NCBI GenBank assembly: GCA_016800925.1
Contig: JABCPU010000553.1
Span: 1-39,417, forward strand
Source of the DNA: Suillus spraguei
Lineage: Eukaryota; Basidiomycota; Agaricomycetes; Boletales; Suillaceae
Reading direction: 5' to 3'
DNA length: 39,417 nucleotides
The first letter of the stretch is position 1; every line of letters begins with the position of its first letter. A program made the translations under genes and the position numbers. The notes under the pieces are model-generated. The model saw nothing but the letters and a program-made list of their open reading frames with translations, searched no databases and was not told where the DNA came from. Below are positions 29,190 to 39,417 of the stretch, piece by piece.

Positions 29190-30898
29190 TCATAGGACGA
29201 ATGCCAGGGAGGCGGCAACAACGCTGACGAGAATGCTTGATGAACCGAGGCTCCTAGCACCACCTGTCGAGGTTGGTGAGTGGCTGCTAGTACTGCTACC
29301 AGTAGCCCCTGTAGTCGGCGATCCAGAAGATGTGGAAGAATTGGTAGCAGCAGCGGTAATGTCATTTGGAACTATGAGAGGCGTAGTTCCCGCGCTAGAC
29401 AGGTCGACAACGCCTTCTGCTGACAAAACTTCTGGGTTGGCGGCTAAGAAGGTTCGCGTATACCTTGTGCAAGATACGTGAGTGTCATGTCGGGCGGCAC
29501 GACAGCAAAATTAGAAACTTACATTACATTTTCGAGCACATATTGGTAGGACGAACGGAGGCATACCACTCATGTCGATGTTTCCACCCCAATTGCCAGC
29601 CATGGTATTGTTCGCCGTCACCATCTGCGTGTACTGAACCATCGCAGTCATGTTCGAGCTCTGGTGATAATTGAGATCAGGAATCAACAAGATATAGCCA
29701 GTGCTCACATTCGAAGCCATGACAGGCATCACACTGGAGACCCTTGCATCACCACCCATGAGAGCATTTGGAGGGTTTTCTGAGATTATGAGTCAGGTAA
29801 CTGCCACGTCAGACAAGAAAAAAACATACATGATACCGAACATTCCTTTTGACAGTGTCCAGGAACTCCACAGTAGTAGAATGTTGTATCGGTGTCGTTG
29901 ACCTGTTGGGTGACTAGGAGGCTGGTCAGTCTCTCCATCAATTTTCTAGCCCCAGACACATACAAACGAAGCTCTTATTCTGCACCCCAGAAGCAAATGG
30001 CATGTCCGAAGTTTTATTACAAATCTAAAAAGCATATAAGATATTTATTCGAAATCGATATTCATGAACGGACTTACCGCCAGCTCGGATGACTTCGTAA
30101 CAGTGTGTGTGTTGGCATTCCAGACAAATGCGACCGTGTCACCAACAGATGCATTGATGGCAAAAGGCACATAACGCAGAACGCCCTGGGTAGGAGCAAC
30201 AATGATGGTGTGCGTACAACCAGAACCACTCGCTGCAGTAGTCGTGGCGGGGGAGCGGACCACGTATAGGAGGATGCCATCGGAGGAGCGCCATAAGAAG
30301 CAGCACACACTGAATGGAAGTATTAGTATGTTGTCGCTGACCAAATTTCGCCCAAACTCACTCTGCATGCAGTTCTGATATCCTGAACCACCGTCACCAC
30401 CTCCATAGCTGCCCGAGCCGTACATGGGTGTAGAGTATGTGTTCATGGCAGTCGACGTGGTGCAGGGTGTCGAAGTTGTCATCACGCTGCCCATGTAGCC
30501 GGAGTCACTCATGCTGGACATACTGCTGCAGTCGCTCGTTGCAGAACTTGTGGGCATTGTCATGGACGTTTGCATGCCACCATAACCTTCCATATAAGAC
30601 GTCGTTGCCATTGTCATGCTCGTGTCCATGTAACCACCGCCTGGCTGTGACATACTACCTTGTGAGCCTCCCGGTGAATCGCCGTATGAACCTCCTTCGG
30701 AGCGAGGGGTGATCATAGCGCCCATGGCGGGTATGGTCTTTGAGGCAGGACTGCCATTTGAGTGAGAAAAATCTCAAACAAGGGGGGGAAACACATACGC
30801 AGGTGATTCATGCCGGGGAAGTTATCAAATTGAGAAACAGCCTCCACCAGGGTGGCGCATATCGCTGCAGCGCTTAGAAGAGGCGTAATAAAAATCAT
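29190..30898 (-). CDS. Secreted GPI-anchored cupredoxin with Met-rich N-terminal region (frame breaks)
   Basis: The start at 30898 gives a signal peptide (MIFITPLLSAAAICATLVEA). A second exon encodes a Gly/Ser/Tyr/Met-rich region (SMTMATTSYMEGYGG, SMTMPTSS), followed by an intron with a perfect branch point (TACTAATAC). The cupredoxin domain has TIIVAPTQGVLRYVPF, VGDTVAFVWNANTHTVT and FYYCGVPGHCQK, with the type 1 copper ligands His, Cys and His in place. Next come a linker with NxT/NxS glycosylation sites and a Ser/Thr/Gly-rich tail. The C-terminal hydrophobic SSSILVSVVAASLAFVL, with no residues after it, fits a GPI-anchor signal. The open frame does not join cleanly: about one base is missing near 30264 and another in the A-run at 29847-29850 (needed to read the ligand Met after GHCQK), and some splice joints are unresolved. 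The protein probably acts at the cell wall; sequence error is as likely as decay. Confidence 0.72.
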
Positions 30899-31842
30899 TT
30901 TAAAAACACAAAAATCCTTATTCAAAGACTACTGGCGACCCGAGCGCACGTAGTGCTCCCTCTAGGAGTAGTGAAGTCCTGCTCTATCAAAGAGAGTGAT
31001 CTGCACCATAAGCCGAGGTTAGCTCAGGCTGCAAAAGAAAATCTCGGACGAACCCCGAAGTGTACGAGCCGAGAGTCAACTCGACTAAGACAACAGAAAG
31101 GAGACAGAAGGTCGATGAAGAGGTCGAAAAAGTAAAGAGAGACTTGACAGTCAGGGGCCGAGGTTTAAGTAGGACTGTATTGCCCTTGTGTCAGAACTCA
31201 CCATAGCGACTCGAACTCGGAGTGAATAATTCTCGATCGAAAGATCGGACACGTTGTCACCTATTTCCGCCTTGCAACTGGAGTCACTTGTCGGACAGAT
31301 CTTACGTGCAAGATCAGACTGTAGGTTTCCTGGTTAATTCACAGCACAGTTTCCATCCACAGTAAGCTGCTCCTGGAATATTAAATTCTACTCTGAAGAT
31401 AAGGTAGGTAATTAGACATTGAGAAGTAGGTCTTGTTGTCGTCGCCTGAAAAGCTGGTTAACGGGGTTGTCTCGGTCTCAGCTGGTCTCTCTGGAAACGA
31501 CACGCTGTGGCACGAGCAGTAGAAGTTGAACGGTGCAGAGCTTGACTTGTGAAATCTTCATCGCAACCAAGGTCTCATTATTTTGTCAGACTTGTGAATT
31601 TCCAATGACGATGTCAGCACACTGACATTCACAGGTATTTGATTTGGAAGGAGCTTACCATTAACAGACATAAAATAAAATCTGGGTGTATTCGTACACC
31701 GCCCAGTCAACTGAGTACATTCACCAAAACACTCGTGCATACATGTATGACACCCAAGTTACATAGAGTATAAAAAAATCTTTATCCATGGCTCACAGAA
31801 ACTTACGCTTTCAGACTGAGAAAGACTGGCATGCCAACTGAA
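30899..31842. other. 944-bp interval without a supported gene
   Basis: Lies between the cupredoxin start and the 3' end of the Mso1-like gene. The left half has a purine-rich stretch (about 31030-31150) with a 60-codon frame that I do not support. No terminal repeats or transposon motifs were recognised. Confidence 0.5.
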
Positions 31843-32996
31843 TCAAAATGCGCCTGGTTGTGATGGCTGCACCGACAGCAGGGGTCGTCTGTCATTATAG
31901 GGTGCATCCACGTTGGTATGAATTCGTGACGGAGAGTAGGACAAGCTTTCTGATTTGGAAGAAACGTGTCGCACACCCAAATCAGCGCGCTTTGCATCCC
32001 TGAATGCCTTCAAGCGAACTGTAGCCTTTGATGGACCTGTCTTTTCTGGGGAAGCGAGGACGTGAGATGTTCGTGGTACACGAGAGGCCGCGTCGTTGTA
32101 AACATGACGCAGCGCTGAAGGGCGCAGAGGTTGAGCATCAGATGCTCCACCTCTTGGCGACTCTGTGAAGCGAGAACTGAGAGATGGCTTCCGTTCGCGC
32201 TCGTCAAAGAGCCACTCAGGAAGTTCTGAAGGATGATGGGCCTTTGCAAGGTGATAGGCCTTCATCACGCGGATCAAATGCGAATCACGTCCAGGAGCCG
32301 TTTCTACGATGGAGAAGTGAGGAAGACAGCAAAAAGTAATGATTAGCATGCACCTACCTTCCTCTTCTGAGGCTCCGATCCTTGAATACCACGCTTTATT
32401 GACATTGACTGTCAAGACACTGGCAGCCGCAGCGACACGATTCCATATGCTATCACCATTTTCCAATATTGAAAAATATCTACCATGCTGGAGGTCTGAG
32501 AGTACAGTATAAACAAAACAGTGAGATATGAGACTGTGAATAGCAAACCTTCATGTTGATCCGAATCAGTTTTGAGTGATATAACGGGTCCAGTAGATTT
32601 TTTTGGCGACTCAAAGTGCTCATCTAAACTAGTGGAAGAAGACAACCGACTATTTATTCTCCCCTGGAATGAGAGGGATGAAGCAGATGATTCGGAACCG
32701 GCCGAAGTGCTCGAGTCGCGGCTGCCTGCAGGAGTTTGGGAGCGAGAGCCAATAATGGTTCCCATAGCACGAGGCCCAGAGCGAGCGGATACCCGGGCAA
32801 CAAGTACGGCACTGGCGGGACCCGATACTGAGGGTCTATGAGGACGTAACGGGCGAGTAGTGGTGAACGCAATGGGCTGGCTCTGGTTTCGCGAGTGACA
32901 TTCCACAAAGGGCGCGTCTCTCTTTAGACGCGTGGATGCGGGAGAACTTGGAAGGCCAAGCTTTCCAGCCTGGAGGGGAGGACGGTTTGATTGCAT
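31843..32996 (-). CDS. Mso1-like (Sec1-binding) protein, tentative
   Basis: Three minus-strand exons (32996-32549, 32495-32358, 32303-31843) give 348 aa; both introns are in phase 1. The start MQSNRPPLQAGKLG is preferred over an ATG 33 nt upstream because the latter adds an unconserved-looking stretch. The first half is Ser/Arg/Pro-rich and low in complexity. The middle contains SIWNRVAAAASVLTVNVNKA, then APGRDSHLIRVMKAYHL and ELPEWLFDERER. This order (W-x-K/R-V with a hydrophobic helix, then a basic helix ending in P-x-W-L) resembles the Sec1-binding region of fungal Mso1, a cofactor of SNARE-driven exocytosis. The resemblance is from memory and weak, so it could be another fungal conserved protein. 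The rest is basic and probably disordered. Transcribed divergently from SQOR. Confidence 0.6.
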
Positions 32997-33413
32997 GAAC
33001 GACCAGCGCGTGAGCGATGTATGAAACAAAAAAACAAAGAGATTAAAAGAATATTAATGTACAGTGTCCAGTCCAGCTGGATGAGACGTAAATGAGAACA
33101 AGGAGTGTCGTTGGTGCGAAGTATCTGAGCTTGCTACCAAGAAGGCGCTTACATAATAGTAAGTAGTAAGCGTATCTGACATCGTATCCTGATTCGTTAA
33201 ATTATACTCCCCGAGTTTTTCAAAATCAATTCATTGAAACACCCCTGAAAGCTGTAATCCATGTGGGTGCTGTTTCAATGAAAACCTCAGATTTATCTCA
33301 CCAATTATGTAATAACTTTCTTATCGACACCAGGCACCGGCGGGCGGCTGATCGATTTCAGGTTATTGCGGCATTAGTACCCTGAAGTGCTTGCACCTCG
33401 TTTCACTACCACC
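32997..33413. promoter_or_regulatory. Divergent promoter interval, Mso1-like / SQOR
   Basis: 417 bp between opposite start codons. Contains a strong inverted repeat at 33230-33282, about 130 bp upstream of the SQOR start. No gene in the interval. Confidence 0.55.
33230..33282. repeat. Long hairpin upstream of SQOR
   Basis: TTCATTGAAACA (33230-33241) and TGTTTCAATGAA (33271-33282) are perfect 12-bp inverted repeats, extended inward by CCC/GGG pairing with a one-base bulge. Spacer 29 nt. Could be an operator, a 5' UTR structure or a small foldback element. Confidence 0.75.
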
Positions 33414-35198
33414 ATGTCAAACATGTTAGCTGCGTGTCGGCGCGTAGCAGGTCCGCGTGCTATAGCTAGATATGCTAGTACGAGCACCAAGGAAAAGTTT
33501 CGAGTGCTTGTTGTCGGAGCAGGTGCACACAGTCGATGGAGTTCTTTGAATGAACGTTGATGAATCTTCAGGTTCTGGTGGGTTGGCTGTTGCCAATCAG
33601 ATATATAACCGCTTCAAGGCTGCTGGAAAGCCTCTGAATGCAGGGGACGTAGTGGTCCTTGACGCAGCAGACTATCACTACTATCAAGTAAGCGCTCAGA
33701 ATCAGTAACGTGCGAACTACTTTTTAATGACTCCTCCTTTCAAGCCTGGCTGGTGCGGTTTCTAATCATCAATTCTGTCATACGAAACATGACGCATCCT
33801 TCAGGACTTTGGTCGGTGCTGGTCTTGGCTCTAAAACAGATACCAGACGACCGCTCGCGTCCCTATTCCCACCACATATTGTTCACATCGCCGAGAATGT
33901 CAAGTCATTCTATCCGGAATCCTCGTCAGTCATGACAACGTCAGGTCGGAAAATTTATATGATTCGCTTGTAGTAGCGGCAGGTATGAAGACGAACTGGG
34001 ACGGTATCGCTGGCTTGCCGCAGGCTCTCGCCGATCCTTCTTCTGGTGTCTCATCAATATACTCCTATAATACCTGTGACAAAGTCTGGCATGACGTGGA
34101 TTCTCTCAGGTCCGGAAATGCTATTTTTACCCAACCTGCAGGTGTCATTAAATGCGCAGGAGGTAAGTCAAATGTCTCCCCGATGGTGCTGCTTACCGTT
34201 TTCTAGCTCCGCAGAAAATCATGTGGATGGCCTGGCACAGATACCAAAAATCTGGGCGAGGAAATAACATTAAAATCGATTTCATGACTGGCACGCCATC
34301 CATGTTTGGCGTCAAGAAGTATTCAGATGCCCTGAGCGCCCTGCGCATTGAGCGGGGTATCGGAGCAGAGTTTCAACATGACTTGATTTCCATCGATGTA
34401 GCGAACAGGAAAGCAACTTTCAAGAAAGCTGACGGTTCGACTGTGGATCGTGATTTCACCCTCCTGCATGTTACACCGCCGATGGGACCGTTAGACTTTA
34501 TCAAAGCATCGCCCATTGCTGACCCAGCGGGTTGGGTAGAAATCGATCAGGCAACTCTACGTCATGTCAAACCCGAATTTGGAAACATATTTGCCTTGGG
34601 TGACTGCTCTTCCCTGCCTACTAGCAAAACAATTGCCGCTATTACATCCCAAGCCCCTGTCTTGACGGAAAATCTATTTTCGGTTATGGACACCGGCAAA
34701 GTGAGTAGTGCCAAGTACGATGGCTATACCAGTTGCCCGGTCCGTCTACCTCCTTATAACATTATCTACTAGACTAAATTCCATCTTTAGCTTTTGACGG
34801 GGTATGGGGAATTGATGCTAGCGGAGTTCAAGTATGGACTTGTACCCAAAGAGACTTTTGCTAATTACCTGGGCGATCAGACAAAGCGGAGAAGGTTTGT
34901 ACTTTGTGATTCCCGCTTACATCATTGCATTGAACCTGCCAAATCCCTCAGATTATTTTATCACTTAAAAAAGGTACGCAGTACAATTGGAACTGTGGCT
35001 CCTAAAAATAGGCTTATTGTTGTACCTTATGTAGGACTTTTTCCCTTGGGCTTACTGGAGCCGTATGGTGAGTCTCTTCAAACAGTTGGTACGGGCCTCT
35101 CGGAGTGTCTTATGCTGCGTCATACGCCATAGGTTGACGGAAAATGGTTCGGCCCTTCGGGACCATTCCGTCCTAAGCTTGACATTAAGGAGTTGTAA
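33414..35198 (+). CDS. hmt2: Mitochondrial sulfide:quinone oxidoreductase
   Basis: Nine exons: 33414-33522, 33572-33687, 33745-33752 (8-nt microexon), 33805-34162, 34207-34739, 34791-34894, 34952-34973, 35035-35067 and 35133-35198. The product is about 449 aa after adding one base. The start MSNMLAACRRVAGPRAIARY is a typical mitochondrial presequence. The FAD motif is VLVVGAGSGG; then PGWTLVGAGLGSK, SLVVAAGMKTNWDGIAGLP, KCAGAPQKIMW (with a redox Cys), FALGDCSSLPTSKTIAA and YDGYTSCPLLTGYG (second Cys region). These are diagnostic of the SQOR/Hmt2 family, which oxidises sulfide and passes electrons to ubiquinone at the inner mitochondrial membrane. One base is missing near 33956 (SGRKI then YDSLVV in another frame), so the gene is either recently broken or affected by a sequence error. 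Confidence 0.92.
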
Positions 35199-35637
35199 GA
35201 CATAATAACACCCTCAGTTTCGTAAATGAATTGATCAGATATGGATGTGGATGACCCCCTCGCAGCTGTTGCTAGCACCGCTCTCTGCCTATATAACGAC
35301 AAATTTCCGCGACATCGTAAGCACCGCCTTGAAGGTACCACAGGGACCTACATTGATATCTCTTAATGCGAATAAGAATCCGTTAGAGATCCCTAACTCA
35401 CCATTCACTGGAGTTGAAAGATCCGAGCCATTCCTTTTAACGTCCTAAATAGGTGTGCGTGTATGTAAACGACTCCGGTGACTATTCACGTTTAGCATCG
35501 GCCTCGGCCTTAAACAAACTCTGTGAGTGGGTCCAGCGACCGTGACAACTATTAGAGTGTGACTAGAGCATGTGACCGTGTATGTGACGCCGCGTTTGCC
35601 GTGACAAGTCACGGCAACGGCTTCAACACACTCCACG
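35199..35637. other. Interval between SQOR and Heh1/Src1
   Basis: 439 bp with SQOR 3' UTR and the Heh1 promoter. No supported coding region; contains the palindromic pair TTGCCGTGACAAGTCACGGCAA at 35596-35617 (imperfect centre). Confidence 0.5.
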
Positions 35638-38333
35638 ATGTCGAGGGCCATGACCGCAGCTCAGGTCATCGGCCTGGGCGAATATCTCAATCCTGAATTT
35701 GATCCTGCTACCCTTACAGTATCTCAACTTCTTGGTGTTCTTGGGTATCACAACATTAGGTTTCCGACTCCTTACACCAAACCAAAATTGGTCCAACTTT
35801 TCCTCGATGAAGTCAAGCCGAAGGCAGCAAAGTTCAAGAGGGACAGACTGAAGAAGGAAAACAGTGCTGCCAGCGATGATGGAATAACAGATGGCATGAC
35901 AGGGAAACCCCTTACTGCTGCCACTAAGGTACTTTCTTGGTATAACTGCTGTGCTTCTTCTCCTGTTAATGAAAATTAGCCAAGGCGATCTTCCAGGAGA
36001 GTCTCACGTGCACCGTCGGATGACGACGAACCACCACCTCGACCGGATCCGGTATGGACATTATTTCCTGATAGTGTCATGTCCATCCTAATGTCGTGTT
36101 CCTCAGCCCAAGCGCCGTCGTTCGTCGGCACAACCCAGCCTCGGTGGCGGACATAAAAATATCGCCCGCACAGCGTGCAGCCCTCAGTCATTGAGGAAAG
36201 TGAACCTGAAGAAGATCCACCCTTGCGTAAGGTGGGCAGGAACAAGAAGAGTGTGAGCGAGCGCCATGTTCGATCATAAGGTGCACTAACCATTTATGTA
36301 GTCACATGCTGCTGGCTCGCAAGCGCGCAGAATATCGGTAATTGAGCGAATATTGCTGTTTGGTATTTGTCTGACCCTGTCTCAAGCTTGCAGATGACAG
36401 TGGATGGGAGGACAATAACATTTTCCAGTCTGGGGCTGAATCATCTTCGCCTGTGCGCCCTCCAAGTGTTCGGAAAAGTGGTTCTGTCAGGAAGTCACGC
36501 CACTCCATGTCAGCACCTCCTCAAGCATCTCCATCTTTATCTCCTCCGAAACCTCCTCTCTTCCCAGTAGATCTACAGCGTTCTCCTCCGCAGTCAAAGT
36601 TTGAACCAGAACTCCCTGCGATGCCACGAACGCCCCGAATCTCGACACCGTCGGAAACGGTCCGTTTCAGTCCCATCGAACATCGGTCTAGACCGTATCC
36701 AAGCAAGGTCGACGTCCGCGGTCTAGATTTTGATGACGCCACAGATGTCATTGATGAGCAGACTCCTGATGAAAGCCAAGTCGACAGTTTTGGGGAGCCT
36801 GATTCGCTAGAGGTTGCCGTATCCAATCATACAAGTGGTGGCGACCGATTGGTTTACCGGCGTCCAGCCCCTCCGCTGCAGGGCTCTAGATCTCGTTTCT
36901 TGACACTTGTCTACCTAATTGCGTTGGTCGCCGGTTCCTACTTTGTGAAGCAGTACAAAGACGAGTCATCTGTCATCGGTTACTGTGATACTGGCAGCAA
37001 TACTAGTCAGGCTCTACGGGACCTTGAGGCACAGCGGGACGCAGTTCAAGCTTGTAACAAAGACAATAAGACAGTTCTATATCTGCCGTCGGTCATATCG
37101 GATACTGGGTTGTTCAAGGATGGAATTCCGTGTCCATTTCGACCATTTGTTCCAGCCTTACATCCTTCAACATGTGCTCATTGTCCAGAATTTGCAACTT
37201 GTACGCAACATTCAGTAGTTTGTAACCCTGGTTATGTATCGCGTCCGCACCCTCTTCTTGGCATCATATCACCTTTCGGCACCGCAACCCCTCTAGCGGA
37301 AACCATATGGAACTTGATTGGTAACGTTACGAATGGTTTACCAGGTTTAGGACCTGTTGCGTTTCCCCCACGTTGCAGTGAAGATCCGAAACGAAAAAGG
37401 AATATAGGCGCCTTGGGTAAAGCGATAGAAGCACTTCTCGGTCAGGAACGAGGGAGACGCGTGTGCATCGGGGAAAAGCAAGGTCGAGAGATCGTCAATG
37501 ATAGTGAAGGGGGCGAGGCCATGAAATGGGGTCTAGAGATCGAGACTCTGAAGAATACAATGAAGCACAAAACAGCTGTAAGTTTCCCAAAGCATTTCTG
37601 TAAATGAATGAGCCTATGACACCCGGCAGCCGCATCTTCTCGCGAATTTTGATGACACATTCAATGAAGCCATACAACAGCTGGTCCAATGGGGTTCAGT
37701 GATATTTGGAGAGGACAGCACGTGAGTTGATTCATTATGGGTGCGCATCTTTAACATTCTAAATGAGAAGCAGAGGGAACCGTTATTTGGCTCACAAGAC
37801 GCCACGCTTGACCTGGAAATGCCAACTTACTGTTAAGTCTAGGGAGTTTTGGGAAGAGTGGCGAGCGTCTGTGTATGGTAAGGCTCACTAATTCATTTCG
37901 ATGTTCCGAAGTTTCATGACACTTTGTTTCAGGATCTATTGCATGTGCGTGCACATTGTATTTCGTAAAGCGGTCCCGGGCACTTCGCCAAATGGAGGGG
38001 AGACGTGTGGCAGAATTAGTGCAAATCGCACTTGATACCTTGCGTAATCAAGAACTTGCGCACCACACGGATCCAGTGACGGCACCGCAGCCGTATTTGT
38101 CTTCTCTTCAACTTCGTGATCTGATGTTGCAGGATGAACATTCAATTTCAGCTCGAAGAAGAGTATGGGATCAGGTGGAGCGTGTGGTGGAAGGGAATGC
38201 TAACGTGAGAGCAAACCTTGAAGAAGTACAAGGCGGGGACGAACTACGGGTCTGGCGATGGGTGGGATCTAGTGGTGGACCAGAATTTCGGAAGGTTCAA
38301 TTTCAGACGCAAAAGGATGAAGTGAAACAGTAG
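35638..38333 (+). CDS. Heh1/Src1-type inner nuclear membrane protein (HeH/LEM + MSC)
   Basis: The N-terminal HeH/LEM-like helix-extension-helix (LTVSQLLGVLGYHNIRFPTP, residues about 22-45) is followed by KAKFKRDR-like basic and acidic segments (EESEPEEDPPLRK). A first membrane segment follows (FLTLVYLIALVAGSYFV, near 36895-36945). A cysteine-rich luminal MSC domain comes next (CPFRPFVPALHPSTCAHCP, CNPGYVSR, RCSEDPKRKR, CIGEKQ). Then a second membrane segment (GSIACACTLYFV) and a winged-helix-like C-terminus (YLSSLQLRDLML, ARRRVWDQVERVVEGNANVR). These proteins sit in the inner nuclear membrane, bind chromatin/rDNA and support nuclear pore quality control. About eight exons; exon 1 is 35638-35928 and the last starts at about 37933. 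The joints between 36270 and 36400 are uncertain by one base. Otherwise intact and of normal length. Confidence 0.88.
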
Positions 38334-38475
38334 CAGCTGATCGAATATTGTTGTTTGTGTCGGAGTCACTCGTTCCACCTTGTCAGGCACAGACCCGGAT
38401 GTTACGAATAAGGCAAATACACTATCGAGCCATCCTTATCAACTTCTACGACCCTGATTGTAATTAGCTGTAGAA
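38334..38475. other. Convergent 3' interval, Heh1 / Vps23
   Basis: 142 bp between opposite stop codons; 3' untranslated sequence and presumed polyadenylation signals only. Confidence 0.5.
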
Positions 38476-39417
38476 TCACGTTAGAATGCCCTGTTGAATC
38501 TTTTCCATCAGTGCCCTCTTTGTGAATTGCTCTTCTGCGAGTACACGCGTACTCTAAGATAGAACCCCCCTCAGTCTAGGTGATATGAAACCTTGAAAGA
38601 CTCACCCTCAAAAAACGTTCTAGATCAATACGCCCGGTGTTTAAAGCCCTATGGAGATGATAGATTGTATCTTCTATGGCATTATCTTCAGCAACCAAGT
38701 TGATCAGCCTGTCAAATTCACACCGGTCAGTACTACCCGGTCACATTCATCAACAAAAAAAAAGTATCCCATACTGGTTATGTACAATGCTCGTGGAACA
38801 AATCAACTCATCGACTTCAGGATCTCCCTTCCTTCGCAATTCAGCTATGTTGCGCTCCCCTTGATCAACAGTATTCCGCAGTCTGCTAGAAACATTACTA
38901 CAAACGTCTCGAACAGCTTCTAGACGGCCCATCTCATCCCGGATTGCGGGTTCTCCGGCAAGAAGGTCCGTTTGCTGCGCGCCCAGACGTTCACCATCCA
39001 GAAGCATCACCTGAGACAGAGAAGCAAGTTCCGAGGCGATCTTTTCATGTACTTGGGCGTGCAAGCGGAGCAACTCTGGGTTTGGTGGCCGTGGCGGTGC
39101 TACTGTGGGAAGCTGCGGCACAGGAGGTGACGAATCGGCAGTCTCCTCATCCAGGAGGTTCGGAGTCGGCTTGTTCGGGGCGTGTGGCAGGGGCCCCTGT
39201 GAAGTTACCGGTGATGGCGTATTCGGGGCGCGTGATTGATTGAAATGACCTGATATGGCTGGGCCAGCGAGTGGTGCGGAGCGACCATCATGATCCGGTG
39301 GCAGACCGGCATCTCGTGGTACTACAGGTGGTTGCAGCACGATGCCGTCACCATGGTGTCTGAACGTGTGCTGATAGTTGGAAGGGCGGCTGTAAATTGG
39401 AGGTCCTGTGGTTTGAG
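38476..39417 (-). CDS. vps23: ESCRT-I subunit Vps23/TSG101 (C-terminal part)
   Basis: Minus-strand exons 39417-38775, 38708-38606 and 38553-38476 join in frame; the gene continues past the window end, where the N-terminal UEV domain must lie. The visible part has a Pro-rich linker (SSPPVPQLPTVAPPRPPNP). It is followed by the stalk coiled coil (LLRLHAQVHEKIASELASLS, RDEMGRLEAVRDVCSNVSSR) and the steadiness box (LINLVAEDNAIEDTIYHLHR, GRIDLERFLR, LAEEQFTKRALMEKI). Vps23 recognises ubiquitinated membrane cargo and is the core of ESCRT-I on endosomes. The introns are 66 and 52 nt. The visible part is intact. Confidence 0.93.

Noticed and set aside
30953..31135. Purine-rich 60-codon frame, considered as a transposon fragment
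   Set aside because: No reverse-transcriptase, transposase or terminal repeat motif found.

Overview
This window is nuclear DNA of a filamentous basidiomycete, most likely an Agaricomycete. Genes are dense and split by many short (about 45-65 nt) GT-AG introns, and the recognisable proteins are of basidiomycete type. I see no rRNA, tRNA or CRISPR array.

Layout, left to right: 5' end of a BUGZ/ZNF207 zinc-finger gene (1-396, -); membrane alpha/beta hydrolase with frame breaks (643-2229, +); two tandem Fe2OG-dioxygenase-like paralogues, A (2598-3954, +) and B (4236-6347, +). B is interrupted by a 480-bp 5'-truncated LINE with poly(A) and a 14-bp target-site duplication. A gene-poor gap follows, then a NIMA kinase (7976-10647, +). 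Next comes a large inverted duplication (about 11281-19733). Then: rest of the intact RAP1GDS1/SmgGDS-like gene (18421-21172, -); decayed TFIIF-alpha (TFG1) copy (21923 to about 22870, +); OTU deubiquitinase (23574-24635, +); AP-1 beta adaptin (24758-27420, -); NEPRO/RNase MRP-type protein (27643-28907, +); Met-rich GPI-anchored cupredoxin (29190-30898, -); Mso1-like protein (31843-32996, -); mitochondrial sulfide:quinone oxidoreductase with an 8-nt microexon (33414-35198, +); Heh1/Src1 inner nuclear membrane protein (35638-38333, +); and the C-terminal part of ESCRT-I Vps23 (38476-39417, -).

The most striking structure is the inverted duplication. Arms of about 4.1 kb flank a 157-bp unique spacer (15390-15546). 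The innermost 1.3 kb of each arm (14091-15389 / 15547-16845) is an exact reverse complement, the next zone outward is roughly 10% diverged with indels, and the outermost zone, carrying a gene, is only a few percent diverged. The right arm holds the 3' part of the intact SmgGDS gene and a convergent small gene X. The left arm holds a truncated, frameshifted SmgGDS copy and a second intact gene X. Both inner arms carry the same predicted four-exon gene (Y), a 39-bp minisatellite and 16-bp inverted repeats.

Most single-copy genes are housekeeping: spindle/mitosis (BUGZ, NIMA), trafficking (AP-1 beta, Vps23, Mso1-like), nuclear envelope (Heh1), ubiquitin (OTU), small-GTPase chaperoning (SmgGDS) and sulfide detoxification (SQOR). 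They do not form a pathway. Several conserved genes (hydrolase, cupredoxin, SQOR) need single-base frame corrections, some at homopolymers, which may reflect assembly errors. Splice sites were inferred by eye from frame and motif continuity.
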